From Leishmania infantum JPCM5 (taxonomy: Eukaryota; Euglenozoa; Kinetoplastea; Trypanosomatida; Trypanosomatidae), in the NCBI RefSeq assembly GCF_000002875.2, contig NC_009411.2, positions 620,001-684,000 on the forward strand: a stretch of DNA of 64,000 nt, read 5' to 3'. The notes under the pieces are model-generated. The model saw nothing but the letters and a program-made list of their open reading frames with translations. It was not told the DNA's origin and searched no databases. This document shows positions 41,973 through 52,929 of the stretch, piece after piece. The first letter of the stretch is position 1; every line of letters begins with the position of its first letter. The position numbers and the translations under genes were made by a program.

Positions 41973-43108
41973 CCTGTGGCGCTAACCAGCCCTCTCTGCA
42001 AGTTACTCGAACGAATGGTGTCGCCACCATGTGGAAGAAAGGCCCCAGCCACAACAGCCTCGCTTTCGCCCTCACCGCGTCCCACCGTAGGCTCTCCTCG
42101 ACTTGTTTCTCCACCAGGCAGCTCAGCGCCAGCGAGGTGCCATGAAAGGCGCAGCGCCTGTGGGCTTTGCGCTCGCACACATTCGACTCTGTACACCACG
42201 ACACAACACAAGCTCAGCGTAGACCCGCACCGTACTCGCTGGATCATGGATTTCTCAGGCGATTGTCACGTCCGCGTTCGCTTCCACGAGAAGCGACCGA
42301 AGATGGACAGCTTTACACGCGGAACCGCACAAGGGTCTGTCCAAGGCTCTCTTCTCTCCGTCATCGTGGTGGACTTGCCGGGTGTGCAGCGCACCAGGAC
42401 ACCCGAACTGCGCCACGCCTTCTGTGATGACCACATCACATGGCATCTCACCCTCTGTGGAGGCGGTGAGGGGCACTGAAGGCTGGAGGACGTCGTGGAG
42501 CTGAGCGTCCCGTAACGGAGGTGCGTAGTCTTCGGTTCGGGGCACTGCAAACGACTGCGACCCTCCTCAGCCACGCGAGGGGGCTACCCTGCGCACTTGG
42601 CGCGGGAGGTGTGCACACCAGATCCCGGTACCGTCGCAGCACTCTGGCAGTTCTCACACGGGAATGCAGGCGACGACCTCTTCGGAGCCCTGCACGCAAA
42701 CACACTTCCTTCATGTGCAGCAGTCGTGTGCACCTCTCATTTTAGCTTGCCTGCGGCCATTGTGGGCTTGAACACAACGACAACGCTGACAAGGTAGCCG
42801 AATCCGTCATGCCAGAGGAGTCGGCGCCCACTGCATGAGTGACGGACTTGGCCACCGGCCACAGACGGCAGGCCGACATCCCCCGAAACTGGCATGCACG
42901 ATGCAGCACGGTGCCACAAGAGATTCTTGGCCGCAGCCGTCCCGCACCAGCTGAACGAGGACGCTGAGCTTACGAGACGATCGTAGGTCGTGGTCGCTCA
43001 GTCCCGCGCGGGCACCTGTCCGCACTTTGCTTTTCTGCAGCGGTGGGTGTCTGTCGCTTCACCTCACACCCACTGTGCCCCTTGCAGAACGGCAGGCTGT
43101 GAGCTCTT
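41973..43108 (+). mobile_element. Degenerate ingi/L1Tc-like (DIRE) retroposon: RT and RNase H fossils
   Basis: Pieces of a non-LTR reverse transcriptase appear in order on the + strand but in shifting frames. PVALTSPLCKLLERMV (41973-42020) matches the finger motif. FDSVHHD (42182-42202) is palm motif A. TRWIMDFSGDCHVRVRF, then FTRGTAQGSVQGSLL (motif B) and HAFCDDHITW (motif C, F-x-DD) run 42231-42440. After stops, ACGHCGLEHNDNADKVAE (42749-42802) is the RNase H C-terminal motif. The distance between RT and RNase H is far shorter than in intact elements, so there is an internal deletion. No product can be made. The downstream boundary meets the 728-bp repeat. Confidence 0.85.
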
Positions 43109-43836
43109 TGTGCGCCGGTGCTGTGAAGCACAGCTGGCGTGATGTGTGTGCCATCCAGACAAAGGCATCCAGACATCGGAAGGGCGAGAGTGGCTGACGA
43201 AAGGAGGCGCGAAGAGGGCCATACGAATCAACCCAGAAGCGCATGCGTGCGAGATATGCGGCGTCCCCCACGTCCGACCGCGTCTGCACCGATGAGGCAC
43301 AGATGCGGGAAGCATGGAGAGAGCACCCCGACGCTCACCACCGAGCCCTCCATGTTCCCATGTTGCGAGCCCCCACACCGCATTGCAGGATGTCGCGACT
43401 GGAAGCAGCTGAGAGGGCAACGCATGGGGCACACAGGCAGAGTGCGCAGGGTCTCGGAGGGTTCTGACCTGAAGGTGGCCAACCCCCTTCCTGAGCTCAT
43501 CCGGCGTGCGCCTGGGCCACCCCTCTACCGCCCGCAAGGCAGACGCCGCCACTGCTTCCGCCCTCGAGCATGACTCTGGGCACGGCCCGCATTGGATCCA
43601 GGCATGCATGCCACCCAGGCCTGTGTGGCGCCCATCGCGCAGCACGTAGCAGAGGAAGGGACGAGGAATGGCAAGGAGAGCCGGTACGACGCATGACCCC
43701 GATGCCCACGGCAGGCAGTGCGTCCTTGGCGACCAGAGTGTGCTGCCGTGGTGCAGCAGAGGCAAGGTGGAGCCGTGGCTGTGCGTGCGTATGTTTGCTG
43801 ACTTGCTCGCGGGTGGCATATAATGGGCACAGTGGA
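43109..43836. repeat. SIDER-like repeat, copy 2 of identical 728-bp pair
   Basis: Same 728 bases as 16699-17426 with no difference found. It directly abuts the RT/RNase H fossil, whereas copy 1 lies downstream of a zinc-finger fossil. Confidence 0.65.
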
Positions 43837-44611
43837 GAGAACAGAATTAGCGATCTCGTCGTGTCTGGGTAGGTACGTATGAGGTACACAAGACGTTGCT
43901 GTGGCAGGCGCAGAGGCCGGCGGTCAGCTGTGAGAGACGGCGGTGATCAGGGTCAGGGTGAGTAGATGACATCGGTGAGCCAATAACGCTCGAGAGAGAC
44001 TAGCAAGCGTGTCAACCCTCACCAGCATTATCAAAGAACTCAGAGGAACGCCATAGCGAGCTCGCTCACGAAAGATATTCCTGCAAAGAGCGAACCCTTG
44101 GGCGTTTGAGGAACGTGTACGTTGGTGTGTTTGCTTTTTTGGTGACGCGTTTTTACTCGAAGTCGGGTGAACGTCTCACGCGCTGTTAGGCACCTGCAGT
44201 GTTTTCGTCCAGGCGAACGTGAGCGATGGGGTGGGACGTGCTGCTGTCGCGGTGAGGCGCATGCGCGTGTGTGTGCGTGTGGGGTGGGGGCGTTGTTGTT
44301 GCAGCCTGTGGCGCTGGTAGTGCGCGTGTCGACGATAGGTGTGCGCGCCTCCGTTTCTCTTCGGTCGCTGTTTGTTCGTTTCTCTGACAAACGAGATGGG
44401 ATGGACCTCAAGAGAACATAGCCGTGCGAGAGCGTGTCTCCGCGGAAAACACGAGCACGCTTGACGCGGGTACGCTGCGATGGATATCGCGTCTTTCTTT
44501 GACACGTAGACATCCCCCGATAGCATCGGGGGACGCCCCTCTCCGTGTGTGGTATCCAGTGCTCAATAGTCTCACTCTGTGTAGGGAAGTCCAACACCCC
44601 TCTCCTTATCT

Positions 44612-45086
44612 CTGCCAAATGCCGAACCTCTTCTGGTGGTGACAGGGTCAGGCACCCGCGACGTAGGGAGGTGAGAGCGACTCACTGCTACGGATGTCGG
44701 CGGCCAGGCCCTGGATGGCGTGGCGTGGGAGCGACCTGCGACAGCGAACACGCTTGTGCCATCCATGTGCTAGGCAGAGCGTCATGGTGACTCGAGCGCA
44801 TCCCATCTGGCCCTCGCACTGGCCACTGGTGGTAGGCAGCCTGCGTGCCGCCCCGAGGCGGGATGCACCAAGGGTGGCGACCGGCACGGTGGGGGAGCGG
44901 CTGTGCGGCTGCCTGCGACGCGTGTGCTGAGGGCAGAGGTTTGGGGCAGAGGCCGTGCTCAGATGGCTGAGTCGGGTGCACTGCTGCAACGCGCGTGTCT
45001 ACGTCTGCTCCGCACCACGCGGATGGGGCCCATGGTCGGGCCGGGGGCCGAGTGCCGCTTCGCTCATGTCACATGGCAGAGAGTGG
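44612..45086. repeat. SIDER-like repeat, copy 2 of 475-bp pair
   Basis: Direct repeat of 2435-2909 with three substitutions. Followed by an A-rich stretch (GAAGAGGAAAAAATG), compatible with a retroposon tail. Confidence 0.6.
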
Positions 45087-45675
45087 ACACGTCGAAGAGG
45101 AAAAAATGTGCAGACAGCCCTTGGGGGGGTCCCTCGCTTCTCTCCGACGCCCTCATTTTTTCCTCCTCCCGAGGACGTTGCACGGGTGCAAGAGAGAGGG
45201 CGATGAAAACGCGCAGCGAGGGGCGAATGCTCATCGGCAAAGCCAAGTGTAGAGGCAGCTGGGCTCCGTGGGGCAAACTGCTCGCCCGGCCCCCTTCCTC
45301 TTCTTCTCGCCTTCGGCTTGTTTCAATGCAGCTCACTTGTGCCCATATCGTCGCAGTGACTTTTATTTCGCGTGGCTGGCGGCGTGGAAGGAGGAGGCAG
45401 CCACACGTCTTCGCTCTTTTCGCGGGTCAATGGTGGCGACGCGCGTGCTGCTCTGCCCTGGATGAAAACGGCTCAGTGCCTCCCGTACCTTATCACATCT
45501 ACTCGGCCTTATTTCATCCCTGCCACCTCGCCTCTTCCGTTCTCGCTCTCTCTTACACCGAACCTACGGCGCGGGTGCCTCCACTTGTACCTATGTTTCG
45601 TTTCACTCGACGCGGACCCAGCAGCGCACGAGATTACGCGCACGTAGAGCATCTCGGTGACGAATCAACTCAATC

Positions 45676-48201
45676 ATGTCAGCGACCGCTGTGCCGAAGG
45701 TGTTGACCCCGCATCCTGCGAAACTAGCCTCTGATGTTTTCGTGGCGGCGGCGGCTACCGCGGCCACCAAGGCGGCGTCCGCTGCCTCTGGCAGCGCAGC
45801 AGCTGCCTCAGCTGCACCGATTGAGCTCGTCACCAAGGAGCTGCTTCAACTCGCTGAAGAGCTTCGCGTCGTCGTGCCACAGGGCACTTGGATGAGTCAA
45901 GGCAGCGAGGAGGAAATTCGAAAGCGAACTGACAAAGACGCTGTGGGTGCACCGGCCATACCGAGTCGCCTACCCATCACGGTCCACTTCGAGGTTGCGC
46001 GGCACGCCATTCTGCGTCACCGCACTTCGGCGCACAAGAACTACGTCACAAAGGAGGCGAGCGAGGACAGCCGCGACCTGCGATCAGTCGACAACCCACT
46101 TTACGAGGTGATGCGCGACGAGGTGGACACCGGCGTGCAGGCCGTGCCACGGCGGACGGTGGCCTCGACGCAAACGCACCACGCCCGGCGCGTGAATGCG
46201 GTGGCGCAGGCAGAGCCGACAGCCGTGGATGCGTGTATCCGGCACGTGCCGCCGCCGAAGGAGGAGCAGCCGAACCTCCGCGCGTTTATGGAGAAGGTCC
46301 TCCCGCGCACTCTGCTCTGCCTGACGCAGAACTACCAGATTCCCATCTACACTGACGACTTTCGCAACTTCACCGAAGACGACGCGGTCATCGCCACGCA
46401 TGACGAGTTGGTCCTGATCGAGAAAGCCAATTACGTCCACAGCTCCACGAAAGGGCGGAAGGTGAGCGGGGTGAGCTGGCGCAGCGGCCGGAAGCGCGAT
46501 CACTTTGTCTGCGTCGCCGCGATCGGCTTGCAGACGTTGCCGGAGCGGCTGCAGGCGAATCGGCGGTGTGAGAGCAGCGTCTCCCTTGTGTGGGACTTGA
46601 GCGACCCGATGCATCCTCGCTACTTGCTCGAGGCCCCAGAGGAGGTCCAGGTGCTCCACTTCCATCCATCGGAGCCCAACTTGGTTGCCGGCGGCTCCCT
46701 CAACGGCCAGGTTTTTCTCTGGGATCTCAGCAAGGCCGACGTCGCCAGCTTCTTCTCCAGTGCGAAACAGCACAAACAGAAGCAGAAATCCAACACGGCA
46801 GCGGCTGCCGCTGTGGACGGTGGCGGCGGGGAGACAGGAGAATTTCGGGATGTGGGCGAGGTGCCTCGCATGCCGGACAGCCTTAAGGGTGTTAGCCTCG
46901 AGGTCGACGGCGATGTTCAGGTGCCTTGTCTGCAGCCGTTTCAGCAGTCGCGCGTCGAGGTGTCGCACCAGGGCCCGGTGCATGACCTGCAATGGCTACC
47001 CGACAGGCTTGAGTTCGGCTTTGACGGCAAGCAGACGGTCGTGAACGAGACCCACCAGTTCGCCACCATCAGCGAAGATGGAACGATGCTTGTGTGGGAC
47101 ACGCGCCCGCAGTATCTGCCGCAGGATAAACTGCGCAAGATAAAGCATCAAAGCCGCAGCGGCGGAGGCGAGCAGCCGTGGGTGCCGCTGCTGCGCTATC
47201 AGCTGACGAAGCCGGACGGCACGGGCGAGATGCCGGGTTTCCGCTTCTTCTTAAGCGGATGCACAGTGGATGCGGCCCCTTCCTATGCGGCTGCGGTCGC
47301 CAGCGCTGACGGCGAGCTTGGGTTCTGCTCCATGATCACTCAGCACGAGCGGCGATCCTCGATCGTCGTCCCCACCTTCGGGTACACGAAAGACACGCGG
47401 TTCGTGCGGTCGGTGGCGCCGGTGGCGCACGCCGGGCCCGTCTACTCCGTGCAACAGCACCCGACGATTGGAGACGTGTATCTGACCTGCGGTGATGGCT
47501 GCTTCAAGGTTTGGCGCTATGGGCTTCTCATGCCGCTGTACGAATGCCCGCAGAGGCCTGGGAGTGTCATGTGTGCGGCTTGGTCTCCAGCCCGCCCCGG
47601 ACTCATTATCATCGGCACGGGCAATGGCATGGTGGAGGTGTGGGACCTGCTCGACCGAAACCCCGAACCGATGCTGACACATCACTTAGTTCAGGATGCC
47701 ATCACATCCATCGCCTTCCAGCCGTTGCCGCACCGCGTGACACGTCGGTACTCGCAGCAGCTGCTGCTCGGCACCAACCTCGGCTCTTTTCACTGGTACA
47801 TCCTGCCCCCGGCGCTGTCGCGCGCGTCCAGCGGGGAGAGGAAATATATGCGCGCTATGCTTGAGCGTGAGACGCGGCGCGTCGCCTACTACGACTGGCG
47901 CTGGTCCGAGCGACAGTCTGAGATCGATCGCTTTGGCCTCCAAGGTGCAGCGGCACGGCTGCGCGGCACGATTGCGCAGACGGCGTCGAGCAGCGGCGTG
48001 GCTGGGGTGCCCGGGAAGGAGAAGAGTGAGTCGGATGACCCATTACTCGTCGAGCGTCGGCCAGACAAGGAGGCGGCGGACTTGAGGGATCTGGACAACC
48101 CGTACGCGCAGGACCCTCAGCGAGATGAGGAGTTCCTGGAGATGGTGGAGAAGCTGCATCAGAAGGAACTGGAACACATGGAGTTGGAGTCGGCCGCCTG
48201 A
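45676..48201 (+). CDS. Axonemal inner-arm dynein intermediate chain (IC140/WDR63-like)
   Basis: An 841-residue WD-repeat protein. An Ala-rich N tail precedes a conserved region (LRAFMEKVLPRTLLCLTQN, then PIYTDDFRNFTEDD) seen before the propeller in IC140-type chains. Visible WD repeats end in VWDLSD (about 305), LWDLSK (348), VWDTR (473), VWRYG (611) and VWDLLD (655). The motif PNLVAGGSLNGQVFLWD is characteristic of dynein intermediate chains. A charged C-terminal helix (FLEMVEKLHQKELEHME) ends the protein. It would sit in the flagellar axoneme as part of the inner arm I1/f dynein, needed for waveform control. Length agrees with IC140/WDR63 (about 890); the related IC138/WDR78 is the main alternative. 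Confidence 0.78.
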   Translation: MSATAVPKVLTPHPAKLASDVFVAAAATAATKAASAASGSAAAASAAPIELVTKELLQLAEELRVVVPQGTWMSQGSEEEIRKRTDKDAVGAPAIPSRLPITVHFEVARHAILRHRTSAHKNYVTKEASEDSRDLRSVDNPLYEVMRDEVDTGVQAVPRRTVASTQTHHARRVNAVAQAEPTAVDACIRHVPPPKEEQPNLRAFMEKVLPRTLLCLTQNYQIPIYTDDFRNFTEDDAVIATHDELVLIEKANYVHSSTKGRKVSGVSWRSGRKRDHFVCVAAIGLQTLPERLQANRRCESSVSLVWDLSDPMHPRYLLEAPEEVQVLHFHPSEPNLVAGGSLNGQVFLWDLSKADVASFFSSAKQHKQKQKSNTAAAAAVDGGGGETGEFRDVGEVPRMPDSLKGVSLEVDGDVQVPCLQPFQQSRVEVSHQGPVHDLQWLPDRLEFGFDGKQTVVNETHQFATISEDGTMLVWDTRPQYLPQDKLRKIKHQSRSGGGEQPWVPLLRYQLTKPDGTGEMPGFRFFLSGCTVDAAPSYAAAVASADGELGFCSMITQHERRSSIVVPTFGYTKDTRFVRSVAPVAHAGPVYSVQQHPTIGDVYLTCGDGCFKVWRYGLLMPLYECPQRPGSVMCAAWSPARPGLIIIGTGNGMVEVWDLLDRNPEPMLTHHLVQDAITSIAFQPLPHRVTRRYSQQLLLGTNLGSFHWYILPPALSRASSGERKYMRAMLERETRRVAYYDWRWSERQSEIDRFGLQGAAARLRGTIAQTASSSGVAGVPGKEKSESDDPLLVERRPDKEAADLRDLDNPYAQDPQRDEEFLEMVEKLHQKELEHMELESAA

Positions 48202-49931
48202 GTCGCTTGAAGCAGCCGTGTGGCGCGCTTCCTGGCCTTCGCTGCAGGCCCCCTTCTCCCGATGCTTGGCGACGGAGTCCGCACTTGCCTTTTTTTTCTT
48301 GGTGTGTCTGTGTGCGTCTGCGTGTGAGTTGCTGATGGTGGGGTATTCGTGTATCTTCTGCCTCCCCCCTGCTGCGTGGGGTTGCCGCCGCGCGGCATGA
48401 CAGTAGTGCGAGGCGTGCTGAGGTTTCTCGTCCGTGTCCTTCCACGCCTCCACGCCGAAGTGCCCTCGTCGTGCTTTCTTCCATCTCTTCGCACCTTGGC
48501 GATTGCGCCTGCGCGTTGCAGCTCTGCAGATTGCAGGACCGAGTGATGCACCACCCCAGTTGAATGTACATAGATCTTCCCCCTTCTCGCTTTATGTACG
48601 GTGCGATGGCGAGTGAAAAGAAGGATGCAGATGCGGATGTGTGTTTGCGTGCGTGCGTCTGATTGTGCGCGCCTGCGATGTAGTAAAAAGCCCACGGCTG
48701 CTGCTTGCCGTGCGACGACCTTGCTCACCTGCCCTGCTTCACCGCGCGTGCACCTTGTATAGCAGCGAAGAGAGAGAACGGGTGGAGCAGGGAGAAGCTG
48801 AAAGGTTTCATGGCCGCGCCACTCTCAAGCTTGCATGTAGTCTCACACAAAATAGACATGCATTAGAACGAAGCATCCTTTTGCCAGAGTCGCTCCACTA
48901 GTTTTATCTTTCACCCGTGAGGTTATCCGAAAGGGGTGCTACTGCTGCGCTCGACCGCAGTCAGGCGGACCTCTGTGTGTTTGTGCGTTCCACCCACCCA
49001 GTCGTGTTTCGCCTCCCTCGCACACGCACCGTGACTTGGCGGTGGGAGCCGAACTCGGTGCAGCCTCCATGTCCATCGCCAACGCGCTACTCTGTCCATG
49101 GGCTCAAGCGCATCTTGTCGCGTGCAGCGGTGGTTTTCGTTTTCTTGCCTGTACATGTTTACTCAGCTCGCTCTGTGTATCTGTCTCTGCCACTCTCACT
49201 CTCACTCTCACTCTCTCCGGCACCCTCGACTCGTTTTTACCTTTCCTTTTACCGTTTGCGTTCCTTTGCTGATGCTCTTGCTGGGCCCTCGCTGCCCTTC
49301 CTCAACCGACTCCACCATCGCTGTCACAGTAAATCTGCTCAGGTAACCGCTTGCATCCACACATACACGCGCGCGTTTCTAAAATCTCACCCTTTTTCGT
49401 TTTTTTTTGGAATCAATCCGTCGTCTGTCGTCGTTGCTGTCCGTCGATAAAAAAATTTTTTTCTAGTTGTTGGGCTTTCTATCCCTGGCGCTCGCCTCTC
49501 GCATGTGTGTCTGCGCGTGCTTGTGCGGCCGTTTCTCACCCCGTCTTCGACGTGCGCGTGCGTGTTTCTGTGTGTGTGTGCGGGCCCTCACACACCTCCC
49601 CTACCCCACTCCACACTCTCTCTACTGCATGGTTGCTTCCATCACCACCGCCGCCACCAATCCCCCTCCCCCTCCAATTCCTTCATTATTGTTGCATCCT
49701 TTTTTGTTTTTCGTATTTGGTTGGCTAGTTTGCCGTTTCTCCTTGTGCGCTCTCTGTCTGTCGTCGCGCCTGCTGACCCCCCCCCTCCCCCAACACCTCT
49801 AAAGCACGTAGTTTTGGTCCTCGAACCCTTCAACACCTCCACGCTCTCCGCTGCGTCTCTACCGCCATCACGATTGTGCTCACTCGATCGCCAAGCCCTG
49901 CCCTCGTACTCCCTGTCGTTCGATCTTCGCA
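48202..49931. other. Intergenic/UTR region
   Basis: About 1.7 kb. Ordinary spacer to about 49100, then CT-rich tracts and an A/T run near 49449 leading to the ALIX-like gene. No gene seen. Confidence 0.55.
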
Positions 49932-52679
49932 ATGTCAGGCTCGGAGGCGCTGAATCACACACCGGACCGGTTTATATTCTTGCCGTTCCGCCTGGGCGAA
50001 AAGGACGTCCCGGACTGGTCGCTGTGCTCGCGGTACATTGCCACGTACCACTCGAGCAACAACACGACCTCCGTCGATGACGCCATCAAATCCATGGCGG
50101 CGTACCACAACACGATTGTGAAGACGTGCACCCTCCATGAGTCGAAGCGGACGCCGAATGAGAGCTTCATCAAGCACACACTACTGCGTTACTGCCGCCT
50201 GGTGGGGCAGGCTCAGGCCCACCTGCCGCTGCACAGCGGGCACGTGAGCAAAAACCTAAAGTTCGTCTGGTGTGACAGCTTCGATGAATCAACAAAGTAT
50301 GAGAGCACGAATTCGAACTCGGAGCTGGTGAGCTGCGTGTACAACCTAGCCGCCTCGTACGTTTACGTGGCGGCGACGCAGGCGCACACGGGGTCGATGG
50401 ATGAGGTGAAAGAGGCGTACAAGCACTTCCAGAACGCTGCCGGCTACTATGAAATGGTCACCTCGATGCTGGATCGTCTGCCACCGGACCAGCTCACGAA
50501 GGGCGACATGAAGCGGGACTCGCTGGCGATGCTCACGCGGCTGTGTCTCGCCCAGGCTCACCACTGCGGCTACCTCAAGGCAGAGGAGACGATGAAAGGA
50601 AAGCACGATATGCTCTCCAAGATTGCCGCGGAGGCGGCGAAGCAGTATGAGGACGTTCTCTCCTCCTTCAAGACCTCGGTGTGGCTGACGAAGAGGACGG
50701 CCAACGCGAAGGAGGTCGAGGCCCACCTCGGCGCCGACGTCTGCATCTTCAAGGCGCGCGCCCACCTTCACCTCGGCGTCAAGAATGCGGAAGAAGGCGA
50801 GATGGGCGTGGCCATCGCGCACTACCGAAAGGCAAAGGCGCACCTAATGAAGCTGCCCCGCATGACGACGCAGTCGCTGACGGTGTGGGTCAACAGCATC
50901 GTCACCAGCGCCAACACGGCCGAGGACAAGGCGGAGAGAGCAAACACGTCCGTCTACTTCGCCCGCATTCCGAAGGAGGTACCGGAGCCGGAGGGGTTGC
51001 CCCGCGCACTTGGCATCGCAACGGAGCACCCGAGTTTTGTGCGTTTTGTGTCGACGCGCGGCGAAGACCCCTTTTTCGGGATTGTTCCCGCGCACATCGC
51101 GAAGACAGTGAGCACCTGGCGCGAGAAGCAGCGCAACCTGGTCAATGTCTGCACCGCCGCCGCCGCCCACGCGCGCAAGAGCACGCAGACGAAGTTGCAG
51201 ACATTGGGGGTGGTGGCGGCCATTCAAGCAATGTCTGGCGAGTTCGAGGGTCGCGGCCGCGTGCCGGAGCCGCTACGCTCGAGCATTCTGAAGCTGCGCG
51301 AGGAGAACAAGAGCCAAAGTGGGGCCACCTACAGCGTGACTGACATCCTCATGAGCAACGTGAACACGTGCAGTGAAATGTACCAAGTCGCGGATAGCAA
51401 GCTGAAGGAGGTGAGCGCGGAGTTGGAGAAGGACAAGATGACGGATAGGCGCTATGCCGAGGCTTATGGGGAGAAGATGTGGCGTGCCGTGCACCCCGCC
51501 GCCGACCAAACACCGGACTACTGCGCCATCTCGGCCGCCATCAGCGAGCACGAGAAGGGTCTGCAGCAGTGGTTAGTGACGCCGTTCAACGAGGCGAAGA
51601 AGACACTAGAGGAGAACATGCGCAACATCGCACGCCTGGACTGGCCGATCGCCGATTTGGACGCGCTGATGCCGTTCGTGGAGACGAAGGAGGCACGCCA
51701 GCAGTCAGGCAAGGTCATGGAGTTAGTGGCGAAGTTGAAGGAGTTAGTGGAGGCAAAGGTGCGCATTGAAAGCGAGCAAGCGGCGGAGGAAAAGGTCCTG
51801 CACGATAAGCTGGAGTCTGACGACGTCGTTTTCGGAATTTCCTCCGTCGAGTCGACGCAGCGCGACACGATACTGGAGAAGGCCTCCAAAGACATCTCGG
51901 ACGTGATCGAGAAGGTGAACGAGAAGGTGCGGCAAGAGCGGGAGCTGGTGCCCAAGGCCGAGGAGTTGATGGAGCAGATTGGCACTCTACAGAGTACTGA
52001 CCCTATCTCTGCAGAAATTCAGAAGGTGTCTAACGGGCTCGAAAACGCTTGCTCCATCTATCAGGAGCTCATGAAGGACTTCGCTAGCATGGTGCAGTAC
52101 GGCTCCAAGGCCGTAGACGAGATCGAGGCCACTCTCAGAAACGCCAAGTCCTACACGATGAGTCGCGAGCTTCAGGCGCAGGAGGTGCAGAGCCGTCTGG
52201 ATGAGCAGATCGCGGCGAAGATGAGCCAGATGCAAGACGCGGAGAGCCAAATTGCCGAATCGCGGCGGCGCCAAGAAATCCTACAGCAGCAGATTGCCTC
52301 GCTGGAGCAGCAAGTGACGCAGCAGCCCGCATACCAGTACCCACCGGCGCCTCTGCACCAGCAGCTACCTCAGCCACCGCAGCAGCCGTACCAGCCGCTG
52401 TACCAGCCGCCGCCACAGCAACACGAGTACCACCGCATGGCCCCAGCACCGTCCGCGGCATACCAGTACCCTCCCCCGGCCATGCAGCAGCCACCGCTTC
52501 AGCAGGAGCCGCCTCTTCCGCCGTCGTACGATCAACTCAGCAGCATGGCCTCCGTACCAGTGGCACAGCCACCACCACCACCACCGCAGCAGACGAATGC
52601 GTACCAGTATCCACCGCCATCACTGCAGCAACCTGTTAACTCAGGCTGTCCCTCGTACAAACCGCCATTTACACTCTAG
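49932..52679 (+). CDS. BRO1-domain ALIX-like endosomal protein
   Basis: A 915-residue protein with the three-part ALIX layout. Residues 1 to about 380 form a BRO1 domain (FIFLPFRLGEKDV; TPNESFIKHTLLRYCRLVGQ; helical hairpins; AYKHFQNAAGYYEM). Residues about 390-780 are a coiled V-domain-like region ending in heptad-rich sequence. The C-terminal 130 residues are Pro/Gln/Tyr-rich with three AYQYPPP units and a PPSY motif (863-866), a WW-domain ligand. BRO1 domains bind ESCRT-III CHMP4/Snf7, so the likely role is multivesicular body sorting, membrane repair or extracellular vesicle release. The start is the first ATG after the C/T tract. Length matches human ALIX (868). Confidence 0.85.
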   Translation: MSGSEALNHTPDRFIFLPFRLGEKDVPDWSLCSRYIATYHSSNNTTSVDDAIKSMAAYHNTIVKTCTLHESKRTPNESFIKHTLLRYCRLVGQAQAHLPLHSGHVSKNLKFVWCDSFDESTKYESTNSNSELVSCVYNLAASYVYVAATQAHTGSMDEVKEAYKHFQNAAGYYEMVTSMLDRLPPDQLTKGDMKRDSLAMLTRLCLAQAHHCGYLKAEETMKGKHDMLSKIAAEAAKQYEDVLSSFKTSVWLTKRTANAKEVEAHLGADVCIFKARAHLHLGVKNAEEGEMGVAIAHYRKAKAHLMKLPRMTTQSLTVWVNSIVTSANTAEDKAERANTSVYFARIPKEVPEPEGLPRALGIATEHPSFVRFVSTRGEDPFFGIVPAHIAKTVSTWREKQRNLVNVCTAAAAHARKSTQTKLQTLGVVAAIQAMSGEFEGRGRVPEPLRSSILKLREENKSQSGATYSVTDILMSNVNTCSEMYQVADSKLKEVSAELEKDKMTDRRYAEAYGEKMWRAVHPAADQTPDYCAISAAISEHEKGLQQWLVTPFNEAKKTLEENMRNIARLDWPIADLDALMPFVETKEARQQSGKVMELVAKLKELVEAKVRIESEQAAEEKVLHDKLESDDVVFGISSVESTQRDTILEKASKDISDVIEKVNEKVRQERELVPKAEELMEQIGTLQSTDPISAEIQKVSNGLENACSIYQELMKDFASMVQYGSKAVDEIEATLRNAKSYTMSRELQAQEVQSRLDEQIAAKMSQMQDAESQIAESRRRQEILQQQIASLEQQVTQQPAYQYPPAPLHQQLPQPPQQPYQPLYQPPPQQHEYHRMAPAPSAAYQYPPPAMQQPPLQQEPPLPPSYDQLSSMASVPVAQPPPPPPQQTNAYQYPPPSLQQPVNSGCPSYKPPFTL

Positions 52680-52929
52680 ACAGTGCATGCGCATGGAACC
52701 TCCCCCCCTCGCGCTTCCTCTGCCTCTAGCCACAAGCATGCATGCATGTGCACGCTCGGCTCACATGGTGCTGTGTGCCTTATTCATCTCGCCCCTCGAC
52801 ACTTCCTTTGCGGTTTTCCTTTTCGCGTTCTCTCTCGCTCTTGATGATGACGGCCACCTCAGTCCGTGACATCACAGGGCCCAGTACCCGCTCTTTCTGG
52901 GGAAGTCAAGCAGCCCGCACAGTCTTCCC

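Larger units (their letters stand above)
41312..45675. other. 4.4-kb region holding retroposon remains
   Basis: Contains a CA/TG hairpin region, an RT/RNase H fossil, the 728-bp repeat and the 475-bp repeat. The stretches 43837-44611 and 45087-45675 show nothing recognisable beyond spacer, the latter ending as the 5' region of the dynein chain gene. Confidence 0.6.

Noticed and set aside
42228..42479. Possible functional reverse transcriptase gene
   Set aside because: Motifs are split over different frames with stops and a large deletion before the RNase H motif, so it cannot encode an active enzyme.
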